Of a stretch of 63,935 bases of DNA, positions 1-9,451 are shown in pieces; within the stretch, counting starts at the first letter, position 1, and the number at the start of each line of letters is the position of its first letter. The position numbers were made by a program, and so were the translations under genes. This DNA is from JAHHUA01 sp036635475 (GTDB lineage: Bacteria > Bacillota > Clostridia > Oscillospirales > Ruminococcaceae): positions 1 to 63,935 of the forward strand of contig JAVWQH010000007.1 in assembly GCA_036635475.1 (NCBI GenBank). Reading direction: 5' to 3'. A model generated the notes under the pieces. That model was not told where the DNA came from. It saw only the letters and a list, made by a program, of their open reading frames with translations, and made no database searches.

Positions 1-324
1 GTTTTAACTATGGTTTTATTATATACTGTTTTATTCTCAAAATCAAGACTTATAATGAATAAATATAACAAAAATATGCACAAATATTCCTAATTTTTAT
101 TTATGCTTTGGTAAATTATACAAATATTTATGTATAATAATATATAAATGTCATAAATTTACTTTAAAGTGAAAAAGACTGATGGTTTTTGACGTATTTA
201 TTTTGTGGACAAATTTAAAAAATATTTCTTTCCCCTTACAAATATTGAATATGTCCTCCACTCAAAGACATATGCTGCTGTATTATGTGCAACTTTTTTC
301 AGGAGAAAAAACTGCAAAAAATCC

Positions 325-353
325 TTGCAATTTGAGGTTAGTTGCGGTATTAT
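325..353 (+). promoter_or_regulatory. Sigma-A type promoter of tdh-kbl
   Basis: TTGCAA (325-330) and TATTAT (348-353) are separated by exactly 17 bases. An 8-bp hairpin (AAGTGTTT at 363-370, AAACACTT at 380-387) lies in the leader, followed by GGAG nine bases before the tdh ATG. The first 320 bases of the window hold no gene that I can recognise. Confidence 0.6.
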
Positions 354-419
354 AAATTTATAAAGTGTTTTTCACACACAAACACTTATTGATTTTTATT
401 ATAGAAGGAGAATATTACT

Positions 420-1475
420 ATGAGCGATAAAAAAACTATGCTTGCCATCGTAAAAGAAAGACCTGAAGTTGGCGTTACAATGAAGGAAGTTCCTGTTCCA
501 AGTGTTGGTGCAAATGATGTCAAAATCAAAATCCACTACACTTCCATCTGCGGAACTGACGTTCATATCTATGTTTGGAATGAATGGGCTCAAAACGTTA
601 TCAAAGCTCCTCTAACAATCGGTCACGAATATGTTGGTGAAATTGTTGAAATGGGTGCAAACGTTGAAGGCTTCACAATCGGCGAACAAGTAACAGGCGA
701 AGGTCATATCGTTTGCGGTAAGTGCAGAAACTGCCGTACAGGTAAAGTTCATCTTTGCAAAAATACTGTTGGTGTCGGCGTAAATCGTGACGGTGCTTTT
801 GCTGAATATCTTGTTGTTCCTGCAACAAATGTTTGGAAATGTGCTGCTGGTATTCCTGAAGAAATGTTCTCTTGCTTTGACCCATTCGGAAATGCAACTC
901 ATACTGCTTTATCATATAATCTTGTTGGTGAAGACGTTCTTATCACAGGTGCAGGCCCTATCGGAATTATGGCTGTTGCTATTGCAAAACATGCCGGTGC
1001 AAGAAAAGTTGTCATCACTGATGTAAACGAATATCGTCTTGACCTTGCTCGTCAAATGGGTGCTGATGCTGCTGTAAACGTAGCTAAGGAAAGCCTTTCT
1101 GACACAATGAAAGAACTTGGCATCACTGACGGATTTAACGTTGGTCTTGAAATGAGCGGTATTGAATCAGCTCTTAACCAAATGATTGACAATATGTACA
1201 ACGGCGGTAAAATCGCAATTTTGGGTATTCCTTCAAAGAATACAAAAATTGACTGGAACAAAGTTGTATTCAACGGCTTGTTCATCAAAGGAATTTATGG
1301 CAGAGAAATGTTTGATACTTGGTACAAGATGGGCGCTATGCTACAAGGCGGTCTTGATATTTCTAAGATTATCACACATAGATTTGACGTTCGTGACTAT
1401 GAAAAGGGCTTTGAGGCTATGATTAGCGGTAACTCAGGCAAAGTTGTTCTTGACTGGACAAAACTACACGACTAA
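420..1475 (+). CDS. tdh: L-threonine 3-dehydrogenase
   Basis: Zinc-dependent medium-chain dehydrogenase that oxidises L-threonine to 2-amino-3-ketobutyrate with NAD+, in the cytoplasm. Visible features: catalytic-zinc residues Cys44 (SICGTD) and His69-Glu70 (GHEYVG); a structural-zinc loop with Cys99, Cys102, Cys105 and Cys113; and a Rossmann motif GAGPIG at 177-182. The length of 351 residues is normal for the family. The ATG is preceded by GGAG. The kbl gene follows after 44 bases, so the two form the classic threonine-to-glycine pathway, which makes the assignment secure against other alcohol or sorbitol dehydrogenases. Confidence 0.95.
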   Translation: MSDKKTMLAIVKERPEVGVTMKEVPVPSVGANDVKIKIHYTSICGTDVHIYVWNEWAQNVIKAPLTIGHEYVGEIVEMGANVEGFTIGEQVTGEGHIVCGKCRNCRTGKVHLCKNTVGVGVNRDGAFAEYLVVPATNVWKCAAGIPEEMFSCFDPFGNATHTALSYNLVGEDVLITGAGPIGIMAVAIAKHAGARKVVITDVNEYRLDLARQMGADAAVNVAKESLSDTMKELGITDGFNVGLEMSGIESALNQMIDNMYNGGKIAILGIPSKNTKIDWNKVVFNGLFIKGIYGREMFDTWYKMGAMLQGGLDISKIITHRFDVRDYEKGFEAMISGNSGKVVLDWTKLHD

Positions 1476-1519
1476 TTTAATCTATATACAAAATAAAATA
1501 AAATTAAGGAGTTTTTTCA

Positions 1520-2719
1520 ATGAATAAGAAACCATCTTTAGATATATTCTCAAAAGAGTTGGAAAACATCAAAGAGGCAGGACTTTGGAAGGGTGAACGT
1601 GTAATCACAACCCCTCAAGGTGCTCACATCAAAACAACAGCAGGACTTAATGTAATCAATATGTGTGCCAACAACTACCTTGGACTTGGCGACAACAAAG
1701 AGATTATCGAGGCTGCTAAGGCTTCATACGACAAAACAGGATATGGTATGGCTTCCGTTCGTTTCATCTGCGGAACTCAAACAAGCCATAAAGAACTTGA
1801 AAAATCCTTGAGCGAATTTTTGGAAACAGAAGACACAATCCTTTATTCTTCTTGCTTTGATGCAAACGGCGGTTTGTTTGAAACATTGCTTGGTGCTGAC
1901 GATGCTATTATCAGCGACGAACTAAACCATGCTTCAATCATCGACGGTGTGCGTCTTTCAAAAGCAAAGAGATTTAGATACAAGAACAACAATATGGAAG
2001 ATTTGAGAGCTCAACTTGTTGCTGCTGACGAGGCTGGTGCAAGAATTAAGCTTATTGCTACTGATGGCGTTTTCTCCATGGACGGAATTATCTGCAACCT
2101 AAAAGGCGTTTGCGATTTAGCTGATGAATTTGGTGCATTGGTTATGGTTGACGATTCCCACTCCACAGGTTTTGTTGGCGCTCATGGCAGAGGAACTGCT
2201 GAACACTGCGGCGTAATGGGCAGAGTTGACATCACAACAGGTACATTCGGCAAGGCTCTTGGTGGTGCAGCAGGCGGATTTACAAGTGGTCATAAAGAAA
2301 TTATTGAATTGCTAAGACAAAGAAGCCGTCCATATTTGTTCTCAAACTCAATGGCTCCTTCCGTTGTTGCCGGTTCAATCAAAACTCTTGAACTTCTAAA
2401 ATCCAGCACAGCTTTGAGAGATACTCTTGAAGAAAACACAAAGTACTACAGAGATTTGCTAAAAGCTGAAGGCTTTGACATAATTGACGGAACTCACCCA
2501 ATTGTTCCAATTATGCTATATGACGAAAAAACTGCCGCTGAGATGTCCGACAGAATGCTTGAAAAAGGTGTTTACTGCATAGGTTTCTCCTATCCTGTTG
2601 TTCCAAAGGGCAGAGCTCGTATCAGAACTCAAGTTTGTGCAACTCATACTAAAGAAGACCTAAAATTTGCAGTTGAGTGCTTCAAACAAGTTCGTCACGA
2701 AATGGGACTTGACAAATAA
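1520..2719 (+). CDS. kbl: Glycine C-acetyltransferase (2-amino-3-ketobutyrate CoA ligase)
   Basis: PLP-dependent alpha-oxoamine synthase family enzyme that cleaves 2-amino-3-ketobutyrate with CoA to glycine and acetyl-CoA, completing threonine breakdown started by Tdh. The PLP lysine is K245 in TGTFGKALGG; DDSHSTG (211-217) carries the cofactor-binding Asp/His; NNYLGLG lies near residue 51. At 399 residues it is full length. AAGGAG precedes the ATG. It is the second gene of a two-gene operon and is followed by a clear terminator. The related enzymes BioF and ALAS are less likely because of the tdh partner. Confidence 0.95.
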   Translation: MNKKPSLDIFSKELENIKEAGLWKGERVITTPQGAHIKTTAGLNVINMCANNYLGLGDNKEIIEAAKASYDKTGYGMASVRFICGTQTSHKELEKSLSEFLETEDTILYSSCFDANGGLFETLLGADDAIISDELNHASIIDGVRLSKAKRFRYKNNNMEDLRAQLVAADEAGARIKLIATDGVFSMDGIICNLKGVCDLADEFGALVMVDDSHSTGFVGAHGRGTAEHCGVMGRVDITTGTFGKALGGAAGGFTSGHKEIIELLRQRSRPYLFSNSMAPSVVAGSIKTLELLKSSTALRDTLEENTKYYRDLLKAEGFDIIDGTHPIVPIMLYDEKTAAEMSDRMLEKGVYCIGFSYPVVPKGRARIRTQVCATHTKEDLKFAVECFKQVRHEMGLDK

Positions 2720-2777
2720 TTGCAATTTTCAAAAACTAAATTGCAGATAAAAACCCGATTAATATAGTATTTTTAAG

Positions 2778-2812
2778 TGAGGTATCCATTTTTGTGGGTA
2801 CCTCATTTTTTA
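2778..2812 (+). terminator. Rho-independent terminator of tdh-kbl
   Basis: Stem TGAGGTATCC / GGGTACCTCA with an internal mismatch, followed by a run of T. It lies 60 bases after the kbl stop. The 260 bases between here and the next hairpin at 3074 show no gene that I can support. Confidence 0.8.
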
Positions 2813-3073
2813 AGTTATTTGCAGAAAAAGCAATGCAATATAGTGGAGTTTCAGTGCAATTTTTAACCTAAAATCATGAAAAAGCCGCAAATCAATCCTA
2901 AGCTAAAATAATACTTCTATAATGCGTTGAGATTTAATTTACATAATTTCACCATTGCCAAGACAAAATTGCGTACAGTGGCAAATTTGACGTTTCTGCT
3001 GTATGATTAGGTGTAATAGTTAAAATGATTTGTCTTTTCCCTAATATGATAAAAAATAAATTGCCTTTGCAAG

Positions 3074-3110
3074 CAAAAAGCCGTCCGCTTAAATTAAAAG
3101 CGAACGACTT
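3074..3110 (-). terminator. Terminator of the GGGtGRT/Fe-S scaffold operon
   Basis: A 13-bp stem including G-U pairs (AAGCCGTCCGCTT at 3078-3090, AAGCGAACGACTT at 3098-3110). The U tract is on the minus-strand transcript, just past the stop at 3162. Confidence 0.75.
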
Positions 3111-3161
3111 TATTTTTTTACACTAAGACTTGTCCAACAAGCCAAAATTCAATTATATTTT

Positions 3162-4163
3162 TTACTTTCCAACAGCTTGAGCTGCGGCAACTGCACAAGC
3201 AACAGTAGCACCAACCATAGGATTATTGCCCATACCGATTAGCCCCATCATCTCAACATGTGCGGGAACAGATGAAGAACCTGCAAACTGCGCATCGGAG
3301 TGCATACGTCCCATTGAGTCAGTCAAGCCATATGAAGCAGGTCCGGCGGCAACATTATCAGGGTGAAGTGTTCTGCCTGTACCGCCACCAGAGGCAACTG
3401 AAAAATAGCTTACATCATTTTCAACTGACCATTTTTTATAAGTTCCGGCAACTAAATGCTGAAATCTTGTGGGGTTAGTTGAATTTCCTGTTATTGAAAC
3501 GTCAACTTTTTCGTGACGCATAATTGCAACGCCCTCTTGAACATCGTTTGAACCATAACATTTAACAGCGGCTCTATCCCCTGTTGAAAATGGTTTTTCA
3601 CGAACAATTTTGAGTTCACCTGTTTTGAAGTCATAATCAGTTTCAACATATGTGAAACCATTTATTCTTGAAATTATATAAGCCGCATCTTTGCCTAATC
3701 CGTTCAGAATAACTCTCAGCGGTTCTTTTCTGGCTTTATTTGCAGTTCTTACAATCCCGATTGCACCCTCAGCAGCAGCAAAAGATTCGTGGCCGGCAAG
3801 GAAACAAAAGCACTTCGTTTCATTTCTCAAAAGCATTGCACCCAAATTTCCATGACCTATACCAACTCGTCTTTCACTTGCAACAGAACCGGGAATACAA
3901 AATGCTTGCAATCCCTCTCCAATTGCCTCAGCGGCTTTATCAGCTAATTTAAGTTCTCTTTTTATTGCGATAGCTGTTCCCAAAGTATAAGCCCAAGACG
4001 CATTTTCAAAAGCAATTTGCTGAACACCTTTTATGATTGTATCAACATCAACGCCCTTTGAAAGACAAAGCTCTTTTGCTTGTTCCAGTGATTCAAAGCC
4101 GTTTTTTGCCAAACATTCCTCGATGGAGGACATTCTTCTCTCTTGACCTTCAAATTTTGCCAT
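3162..4163 (-). CDS. GGGtGRT family protein
   Basis: Member of the conserved but functionally uncharacterised family named for its GGGtGRT motif, here GGGTGRT at residues 259-265. The protein is 333 residues, predicted cytoplasmic, with no signal peptide, and rich in glycine and small residues. Conserved-looking stretches include IGHGNLGAM and GHESFAAAEGA. It is translated from an ATG with GGAGG in front and lies 19 bases after a NifU-like Fe-S scaffold gene, so the two are co-transcribed. The family is known to occur beside such scaffold proteins, which hints at a role in Fe-S or metal-centre assembly, but no reaction is established. Family call sure, function unknown. Confidence 0.9.
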   Translation of the reverse strand: MAKFEGQERRMSSIEECLAKNGFESLEQAKELCLSKGVDVDTIIKGVQQIAFENASWAYTLGTAIAIKRELKLADKAAEAIGEGLQAFCIPGSVASERRVGIGHGNLGAMLLRNETKCFCFLAGHESFAAAEGAIGIVRTANKARKEPLRVILNGLGKDAAYIISRINGFTYVETDYDFKTGELKIVREKPFSTGDRAAVKCYGSNDVQEGVAIMRHEKVDVSITGNSTNPTRFQHLVAGTYKKWSVENDVSYFSVASGGGTGRTLHPDNVAAGPASYGLTDSMGRMHSDAQFAGSSSVPAHVEMMGLIGMGNNPMVGATVACAVAAAQAVGK

Positions 4164-4182
4164 ACAATTGTTCCTCCATTTC

Positions 4183-4875
4183 TTATTCTTGACGTGGGTC
4201 TATATATTTAGGGGCATTTTCATATCTTCCATATGTGCCAAGGTTTTTCTCATATGCTTCACAAGGGTTAATGCCTTTTTTAATATCTTCAAGCATTTTG
4301 CCTGTCTTGACGAATTTATATCCGATTGTTTCATCGTTTTCATCAAGTGCAACTGACAAAATATATCCCTCTGCCATTTCAAGATAGCGAACACCTTTTT
4401 TTGTTGTTGAAAATATTGTTCCAACTTGTGAACGCAGTCCTTTTCCCAAATCCTCAAGTGATGCACCAATTGGCAATCCACCCTCGGAAAATGCTGTTTG
4501 GCTTCTGCCATAAACAAGCTGCAAAAAGATTTCTCTCATAGCAACATTGATAGCATCACAAACTAGGTCAGTGTTCAAAGCCTCAAGCAAGGTTTTTCCC
4601 GGCAAAATCTCCCCCGCCATTGCTGCGGAATGAGTCATACCCGAACAACCGATTGTTTCTACCAAAGCCTCTTCAATGATACCGTTTTTAACGTTCAATG
4701 TTAATTTACAAGCACCTTGCTGGGGTGCACATCTGCCTATTCCATGAGAAAGACCCGATATATCAGTAATCTGGTAGGATTTAACCCACATTCCCTCTTC
4801 AGGTATTGGAGCAGGTCCATGATTACACCCACTTCTTACTGTACACATGCCCTCAACTTCTTGAGAATAATTCAT
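4183..4875 (-). CDS. NifU-like iron-sulfur cluster assembly scaffold protein
   Basis: A NifU/IscU-type protein of 230 residues with an N-terminal extension and cysteines at 11, 17, 49, 56, 77 and 106 plus one in INPCEAYEK. The segment ETIGCSGMTHSAAMAGEI followed by GKTLLEAL resembles the SufU/IscU core around a cluster-ligating Cys. It is the first gene of a two-gene operon with the GGGtGRT protein. The cysteine-rich N terminus (CTVRSGCNHG) is longer than in housekeeping IscU, suggesting a specialised scaffold. It probably holds a transient Fe-S cluster; the client is unknown. It is not next to a cysteine desulfurase here; the window's nifS is 3.4 kb away on the other strand. Confidence 0.85.
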   Translation of the reverse strand: MNYSQEVEGMCTVRSGCNHGPAPIPEEGMWVKSYQITDISGLSHGIGRCAPQQGACKLTLNVKNGIIEEALVETIGCSGMTHSAAMAGEILPGKTLLEALNTDLVCDAINVAMREIFLQLVYGRSQTAFSEGGLPIGASLEDLGKGLRSQVGTIFSTTKKGVRYLEMAEGYILSVALDENDETIGYKFVKTGKMLEDIKKGINPCEAYEKNLGTYGRYENAPKYIDPRQE

Positions 4876-5054
4876 ATTATTTTTTACTCCTTTCGTCTTT
4901 GGGGAGATATTTTTAATTTACATAACTATTATAATATGCAAAGACGATTTTATCAACCTTTAATCCGAATAAAACCCAAGGTAAATTAATATAAAAACTT
5001 TTCCATAGATAAGTACAAACAATATTGAAACTATTTTGTTATGATTGACAAAAG

Positions 5055-5106
5055 AAAAATCCGATTTACACGCAAATATTTTTAAATGCGGATAAATCGG
5101 ATTTTG
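5055..5106 (-). terminator. Terminator after the 3D-domain gene
   Basis: A 12-bp near-perfect stem (AAATCCGATTTA / TAAATCGGATTT) with an inner CGCA/TGCG pairing and a T-rich tail on the minus strand. The rest of 4876-5242 is AT-rich and holds no gene. Confidence 0.75.
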
Positions 5107-5242
5107 CACAATGTTTTAGGCAAAAATGAAAATATGATGTCAATAATAGTTTTGGTGTTTGTTTTATAATTTTTAGTTTTTGAAAAATTTTTACATTATT
5201 TTTTGCAATAATTTTATTATTTCCCAAATTTTTATTTAAAGC

Positions 5243-6289
5243 TTAGTCCAAAATATAAATATTAACATTTCTGCGACTGTTCAAACAACTCTCAAGATAA
5301 GTTTCATAGTAAAGGTCAACGTCAATTATTCCCTCCAAAAGTCCTGTGCCTGTATCGGCAGCTATTGCATAGCCATAAACAAAACTTCCGTCTGCACTTG
5401 TAATATACATCTCAGTTCCATATGGAATTTCTTTGGGGTCTGTTGCAACATATCCATAGGAAAGTTTCATTCCGCTTGCACCTCTTGCTTTTTTTGAGGC
5501 ACTGTATCCTGTTGCAACTTGATTTGTCAAAACGGATTTGTAACTTGTTGGAATACCATTGCTATCAAGTGTATAACCCAGATTAAGCTGAGAAATAGGC
5601 GCTGATGCAACACCTTGCAATATAACTGTGGTTTTAGGCGATTTGACAATCTCTTCTGATATTAATGTATCTTCAAGATTTTCTCCGTCAACTTTTATTT
5701 GCTCATAAGTCAAAATTTTCTCGCCGTCCCAGCCTTGCTCCAAAATCTTTGTTTTTCCCGCCTTTAAAAGACTTGTTGCCTTGTAGATAACTTCGTGTTC
5801 AATTATTTCGCTTACTGTGAACTGTTCTTGATTAATTCTTGTTATAACAATGTTTTCATCAGCTACAAGAGGTTTATCAAGGGATAAATTAATAATATCA
5901 TTTTCCCCAACTTCAATTTGACCTTCTGCAATTGCATCAGCAACAGTTCCTTCAGTTTTCATTAGTGAAATAGTTTTCCCATCAACTTCGATATTAACAG
6001 GGAATGCACGTTTAATATTAATATATGCAACTTTCCCGCTAAATCCCGACGCATCGACAACATCAAAAGCATGAGTTCTGATACCCTCATCAACTAATAT
6101 ATCTTTTGCATCTTGCTGAGTTGTAAACTTTAGTGTAGTTTCCTTGCCGTCATTAATATAAACGGCTTTTGTCATTACTGAAAGTTTGAAAACAGAAAAA
6201 GCCATAATTATTGCCAACGCACTTGCGGCAAAACCTCGGCTGGAAATTGTGTTTAGAAACTTCCTTAACATATAAATAAATGTGTTCAT
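5243..6289 (-). CDS. YabE-like secreted 3D/G5/DUF348 cell-wall protein
   Basis: Predicted exported peptidoglycan-active protein of 348 residues. A membrane or signal segment lies at about 18-36, followed by two DUF348 repeats (about 40-125), a G5 domain (about 130-225) and a C-terminal 3D domain (about 255-345). The 3D motif is visible as AADTGTGLLEG followed by IDVDLYY, carrying the three aspartates of this MltA-like fold. The same layout occurs in B. subtilis YabE and, with another catalytic domain, in resuscitation-promoting factors, so a role in wall remodelling or spore revival is likely. Start ATG with GGGAGG. It is monocistronic and ends in a strong terminator. Confidence 0.9.
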   Translation of the reverse strand: MNTFIYMLRKFLNTISSRGFAASALAIIMAFSVFKLSVMTKAVYINDGKETTLKFTTQQDAKDILVDEGIRTHAFDVVDASGFSGKVAYINIKRAFPVNIEVDGKTISLMKTEGTVADAIAEGQIEVGENDIINLSLDKPLVADENIVITRINQEQFTVSEIIEHEVIYKATSLLKAGKTKILEQGWDGEKILTYEQIKVDGENLEDTLISEEIVKSPKTTVILQGVASAPISQLNLGYTLDSNGIPTSYKSVLTNQVATGYSASKKARGASGMKLSYGYVATDPKEIPYGTEMYITSADGSFVYGYAIAADTGTGLLEGIIDVDLYYETYLESCLNSRRNVNIYILD

Positions 6290-6694
6290 AATAATCCTCC
6301 CAAATAGTATGTACTATGGCAAAATCAACGATTAAGCCATTGTATTTACTATTATTGACTAACATTTGCAATTATATTCAAGAAAAGCCAGATGTCAAAC
6401 TTTTATAATTCCCATAATTTTCTAAAAAACAGCATTATTAAGCCAAAATTAGGTTTTTTATTATAATTTATATTAAAAAATACAAGTTTAGGAGTAGTTA
6501 TTATGGAAATATTAAACAAAATTTTCACGTTTTTTAAATGATGGAATTATCACTATAAGTTTACACAATAAAGTCGAATAATATATTAAATATAGACAAA
6601 ATACTAATATTATCCTGTGAGTGTATTATGTTTATAAATAATTTAATTAAAATATTTTAATAATACCCATAACTTATTGTTATTTTTGCCAATT
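6290..6694. other. AT-rich intergenic stretch between the 3D gene and ypeB
   Basis: About 400 bases of very AT-rich sequence. It must contain the promoter of the 3D gene, but no convincing -35/-10 pair stands out. A 12-codon plus-strand frame at 6503-6541 has a GGAG in front but no other support. I see no RNA gene. Confidence 0.4.
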
Positions 6695-8068
6695 TTAAAC
6701 TGTTAATGCTCCATCTTCATTTATAATCAAAATCAAAATTTGCTCCTCTTCCCCTGTTTGGTCGTTGACATAAACTAAAACATTATCTCCCTTTTCACTC
6801 TTAGTTTTAAACTCATAAGTTGCAATTTCATTTTTGCCTGTAGTTGGAATAATCGCCCTGTTCACTTCCAGAATTTCAAGTTTACGGCTGACGCTCTCTC
6901 GGGCTTTTTCGGGAGTTATTTTGGGTTGTACAATCTCTCTTGTTTTGTGATTCATTATATATCCCCTTGCATCAAAGCTCAAAATATCCCCATTATCCAT
7001 TGCAACTCCAATTTTAATAAGGTCAGTGTAACAAGTAATTCCATCTAAATTATAAGCAAAATTAAAGGTACATATTCCATTTATTATCTCAAAATATTTG
7101 CTCTCAAGAGATTTTATGCCAAGATTGCTCAAATATTTAACCGCATTATTATAAGCTGTATCCGTTGAAATTTTTTTATCACCTATCTCACGTGACTTTA
7201 GCATATATGCAATATATCCGCCGTTTTTTGTCACTGTAACCGCTGTATCGCCCGCATTGAAGCAATATGAGGGCATATTGGATTTTTCGTCCTGCGTGTA
7301 TTGAATTTTATCTATTGAAACCTGTGCTGCACCTGCTGCTGCCACCTTTGCCTGTTCAACTGTTATTTCCACTTTGTCCTCTGTGAGCGACGGAGTTCGG
7401 CTTATAATATGGTCGGAGAATGGCCCATCGTATATTAATGACGGGAAAGATTTTAGCCCTTCCTCCATTTCAACTACTTGACTTTTTAAAGCATTAGCAT
7501 TTTTGGGGTTTGTATCATCGCCGCCGCCACTTTTATTTTCGCTGTCGCCCTCATAAAACTGGCTTACTTTTAGTTTTCCGTTAGCAATATCATCACTTAT
7601 ACTATATATATGAGTTTTAAGCGATTCTGCGTTTTCTTGCAAATCTACAATGGTTTTATACTCATCATCACTGAGTTTTTGCCCCTCTTCAAGTTTTTTT
7701 GCAAGAGAAATCATATAATTTCCTGTTTGTGACAGATACTTATTTATAGATGTGAGGTCAATTTCTCCTGTTGGAATTGTTGTGAGGGAAGCTTTTGCTG
7801 CACTTGAATCTCTCCAAAGATTAGCGGAAAGTTCCTGCATTTGCGGTGCTGTTCCAACATATTGTGCTTTTTCCAATGTGTTTGAGATATTCGTAACATA
7901 ACTTGCAAGTTCATTCAAAGCTCGAGTATATGTTATTTCCAATGCTCTTTCGCCATTATTTGCCCTTTGATTTTCACTATAAAGTATCGTGCTTAATATC
8001 AAAGCTATCACAACTACAATTGCTATGATAATAATATAGGGTGTAACGGAGGTCTTTTTTCTTTCCAT
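6695..8068 (-). CDS. ypeB: Germination/sporulation protein YpeB
   Basis: Single-pass membrane protein of 457 residues. A membrane segment near residues 9-31 is followed by a helical, coiled-coil-rich region (about 35-190) and C-terminal PepSY repeats (about 240-455). In Bacillus and Clostridia YpeB localises and protects the cortex-lytic enzyme SleB in the spore. No sleB adjoins it here. I chose the ATG at 8068 (MERKKTS) because GAGG precedes it and the hydrophobic segment follows directly; an in-frame ATG at 8086 is possible. It marks the organism as a spore former. The PepSY-rich C terminus and total length fit the family. Confidence 0.85.
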   Translation of the reverse strand: MERKKTSVTPYIIIIAIVVVIALILSTILYSENQRANNGERALEITYTRALNELASYVTNISNTLEKAQYVGTAPQMQELSANLWRDSSAAKASLTTIPTGEIDLTSINKYLSQTGNYMISLAKKLEEGQKLSDDEYKTIVDLQENAESLKTHIYSISDDIANGKLKVSQFYEGDSENKSGGGDDTNPKNANALKSQVVEMEEGLKSFPSLIYDGPFSDHIISRTPSLTEDKVEITVEQAKVAAAGAAQVSIDKIQYTQDEKSNMPSYCFNAGDTAVTVTKNGGYIAYMLKSREIGDKKISTDTAYNNAVKYLSNLGIKSLESKYFEIINGICTFNFAYNLDGITCYTDLIKIGVAMDNGDILSFDARGYIMNHKTREIVQPKITPEKARESVSRKLEILEVNRAIIPTTGKNEIATYEFKTKSEKGDNVLVYVNDQTGEEEQILILIINEDGALTV

Positions 8069-8185
8069 TATTAAAATATACCTCATCTTTCATATAATTT
8101 TTAGGGAATTTTCCTATAAGTATAGGATATAACATTCTTATTTTTGCCATAAATCTAAAAATTATGTAAACAGATAAGTAATAAA

Positions 8186-8214
8186 TTGAAAGAGTTGCAA
8201 AAATAGTATATAAT
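8186..8214 (+). promoter_or_regulatory. Promoter of the nifS-thiI-sortase operon
   Basis: TTGAAA (8186-8191) and TATAAT (8209-8214) with a 17-base spacer, 55 bases before the nifS TTG start. Confidence 0.7.
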
Positions 8215-8269
8215 AAGGAATGGTAAATTAGCATTTGTTTCTTTTTAATAAAATTTAGGATGTGTAACT

Positions 8270-9409
8270 TTGAGGGAAATATATTTAGATAACAGTGCAA
8301 CAACTAAAGTTGATTCACGTGTAGCCCAACTTGCACTGGATATAATGGTTAATAACTATGGCAATCCGTCTTCTCTTCATAAGCTTGGACTAAAGGCAGA
8401 ACTTGCAATTGAAAAGGCAAGAAATCAAATTGCCGCTGCACTTTCCTGTGATGCAAATTGTCTGTTTTTCACTTCTGGTGGAACTGAAGCTAACAATACT
8501 GCAATTTTAGGAGCTTGTGAGGCACAAAAGCGAAGAGGAAATAAAATAATAACCACATCTTTTGAACATTCATCTGTTATAGCCTCTTTTCAAGAACTTG
8601 AAAAACGTGGTTTTGAGGCAAAATATATTTCACCTGACCAAACAGGTAGTATTAACGTTCAAGAAGTTGTTGATGAAGTTGACAGCCAAACAATATTTGT
8701 TAGTATAATGTGTATTAACAACGAAATCGGTACAATACTTCCTATTGAGGAGCTTGTTTGTGCAATTCGCAGAAAAAAACCTGATGTTATAATCCATTGC
8801 GATGCTGTGCAAGCTTTTTGCAAAATCCCTATTAATCTAAAAAAACTTGATGTGGACTTAATGACTATATCTTCTCATAAAATCCATGGGCCAAAAGGTG
8901 TTGGTGCGTTATATATCAAAAAAGGTGTTCGCATTATTCCTTTGCATTTTGGCGGTGAACAACAATCACGTATTCGCCCCGGAACTGAAAGTGTACCTTT
9001 AATATGTGCATTTGGATTGGCAGCCGAACTTGCAAGTTCAAGAATTTCAGAAGGGGAAAAAAACCTTAATGAAGTTTGCGAATACTTTGAAAAAAAGCTT
9101 AATGAACGTGAGGGCATTTTCCTCAATCGCCCCGAAAACGCCTCACCATATATACGCAATATTTCTGTGGTTGGGTATCGTTCGGAGATTTTGCTCCATT
9201 CCCTTGAAGAGGACGGAATTTACGTTTCAAGCGGTTCAGCCTGTGCAAAAGGCGGGAAAAGCCATGTTTTAAAAGCTATGGGACTTACTCCAAACAAGAT
9301 TGATTCCGCTTTGCGAATTAGCTTCAATAAAGACAACACAACTCAAGATATTGACGCATTTTTTGAAGCATTGGACAAAACTATGATAAGACTTTTAAAA
9401 TCGAAATAA
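8270..9409 (+). CDS. Cysteine desulfurase (NifS/IscS-like)
   Basis: PLP enzyme of 379 residues that removes sulfur from cysteine as an enzyme-bound persulfide. The N terminus REIYLDNSATT is typical. The PLP lysine lies in SSHKIHGPKG (about residue 204). The sulfur-carrying cysteine is in SSGSACAKGG (about residue 325), on a long loop of the NifS/IscS class I type. It starts at TTG (8270) with AGGA ahead. It is 42 bases upstream of thiI, an arrangement common in Firmicutes, so its main job is probably to feed sulfur to ThiI for 4-thiouridine in tRNA rather than general Fe-S assembly. Confidence 0.93.
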   Translation: MREIYLDNSATTKVDSRVAQLALDIMVNNYGNPSSLHKLGLKAELAIEKARNQIAAALSCDANCLFFTSGGTEANNTAILGACEAQKRRGNKIITTSFEHSSVIASFQELEKRGFEAKYISPDQTGSINVQEVVDEVDSQTIFVSIMCINNEIGTILPIEELVCAIRRKKPDVIIHCDAVQAFCKIPINLKKLDVDLMTISSHKIHGPKGVGALYIKKGVRIIPLHFGGEQQSRIRPGTESVPLICAFGLAAELASSRISEGEKNLNEVCEYFEKKLNEREGIFLNRPENASPYIRNISVVGYRSEILLHSLEEDGIYVSSGSACAKGGKSHVLKAMGLTPNKIDSALRISFNKDNTTQDIDAFFEALDKTMIRLLKSK

Positions 9410-9451
9410 CCTAAAAATTATTATATATACATTATAAAGAGGAGAAAAAAC

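Noticed and set aside
6503..6541. 12-codon frame MEILNKIFTFFK with a GGAG ahead
   Set aside because: Too short, in very AT-rich sequence, and no regulated downstream gene on that strand; likely chance.
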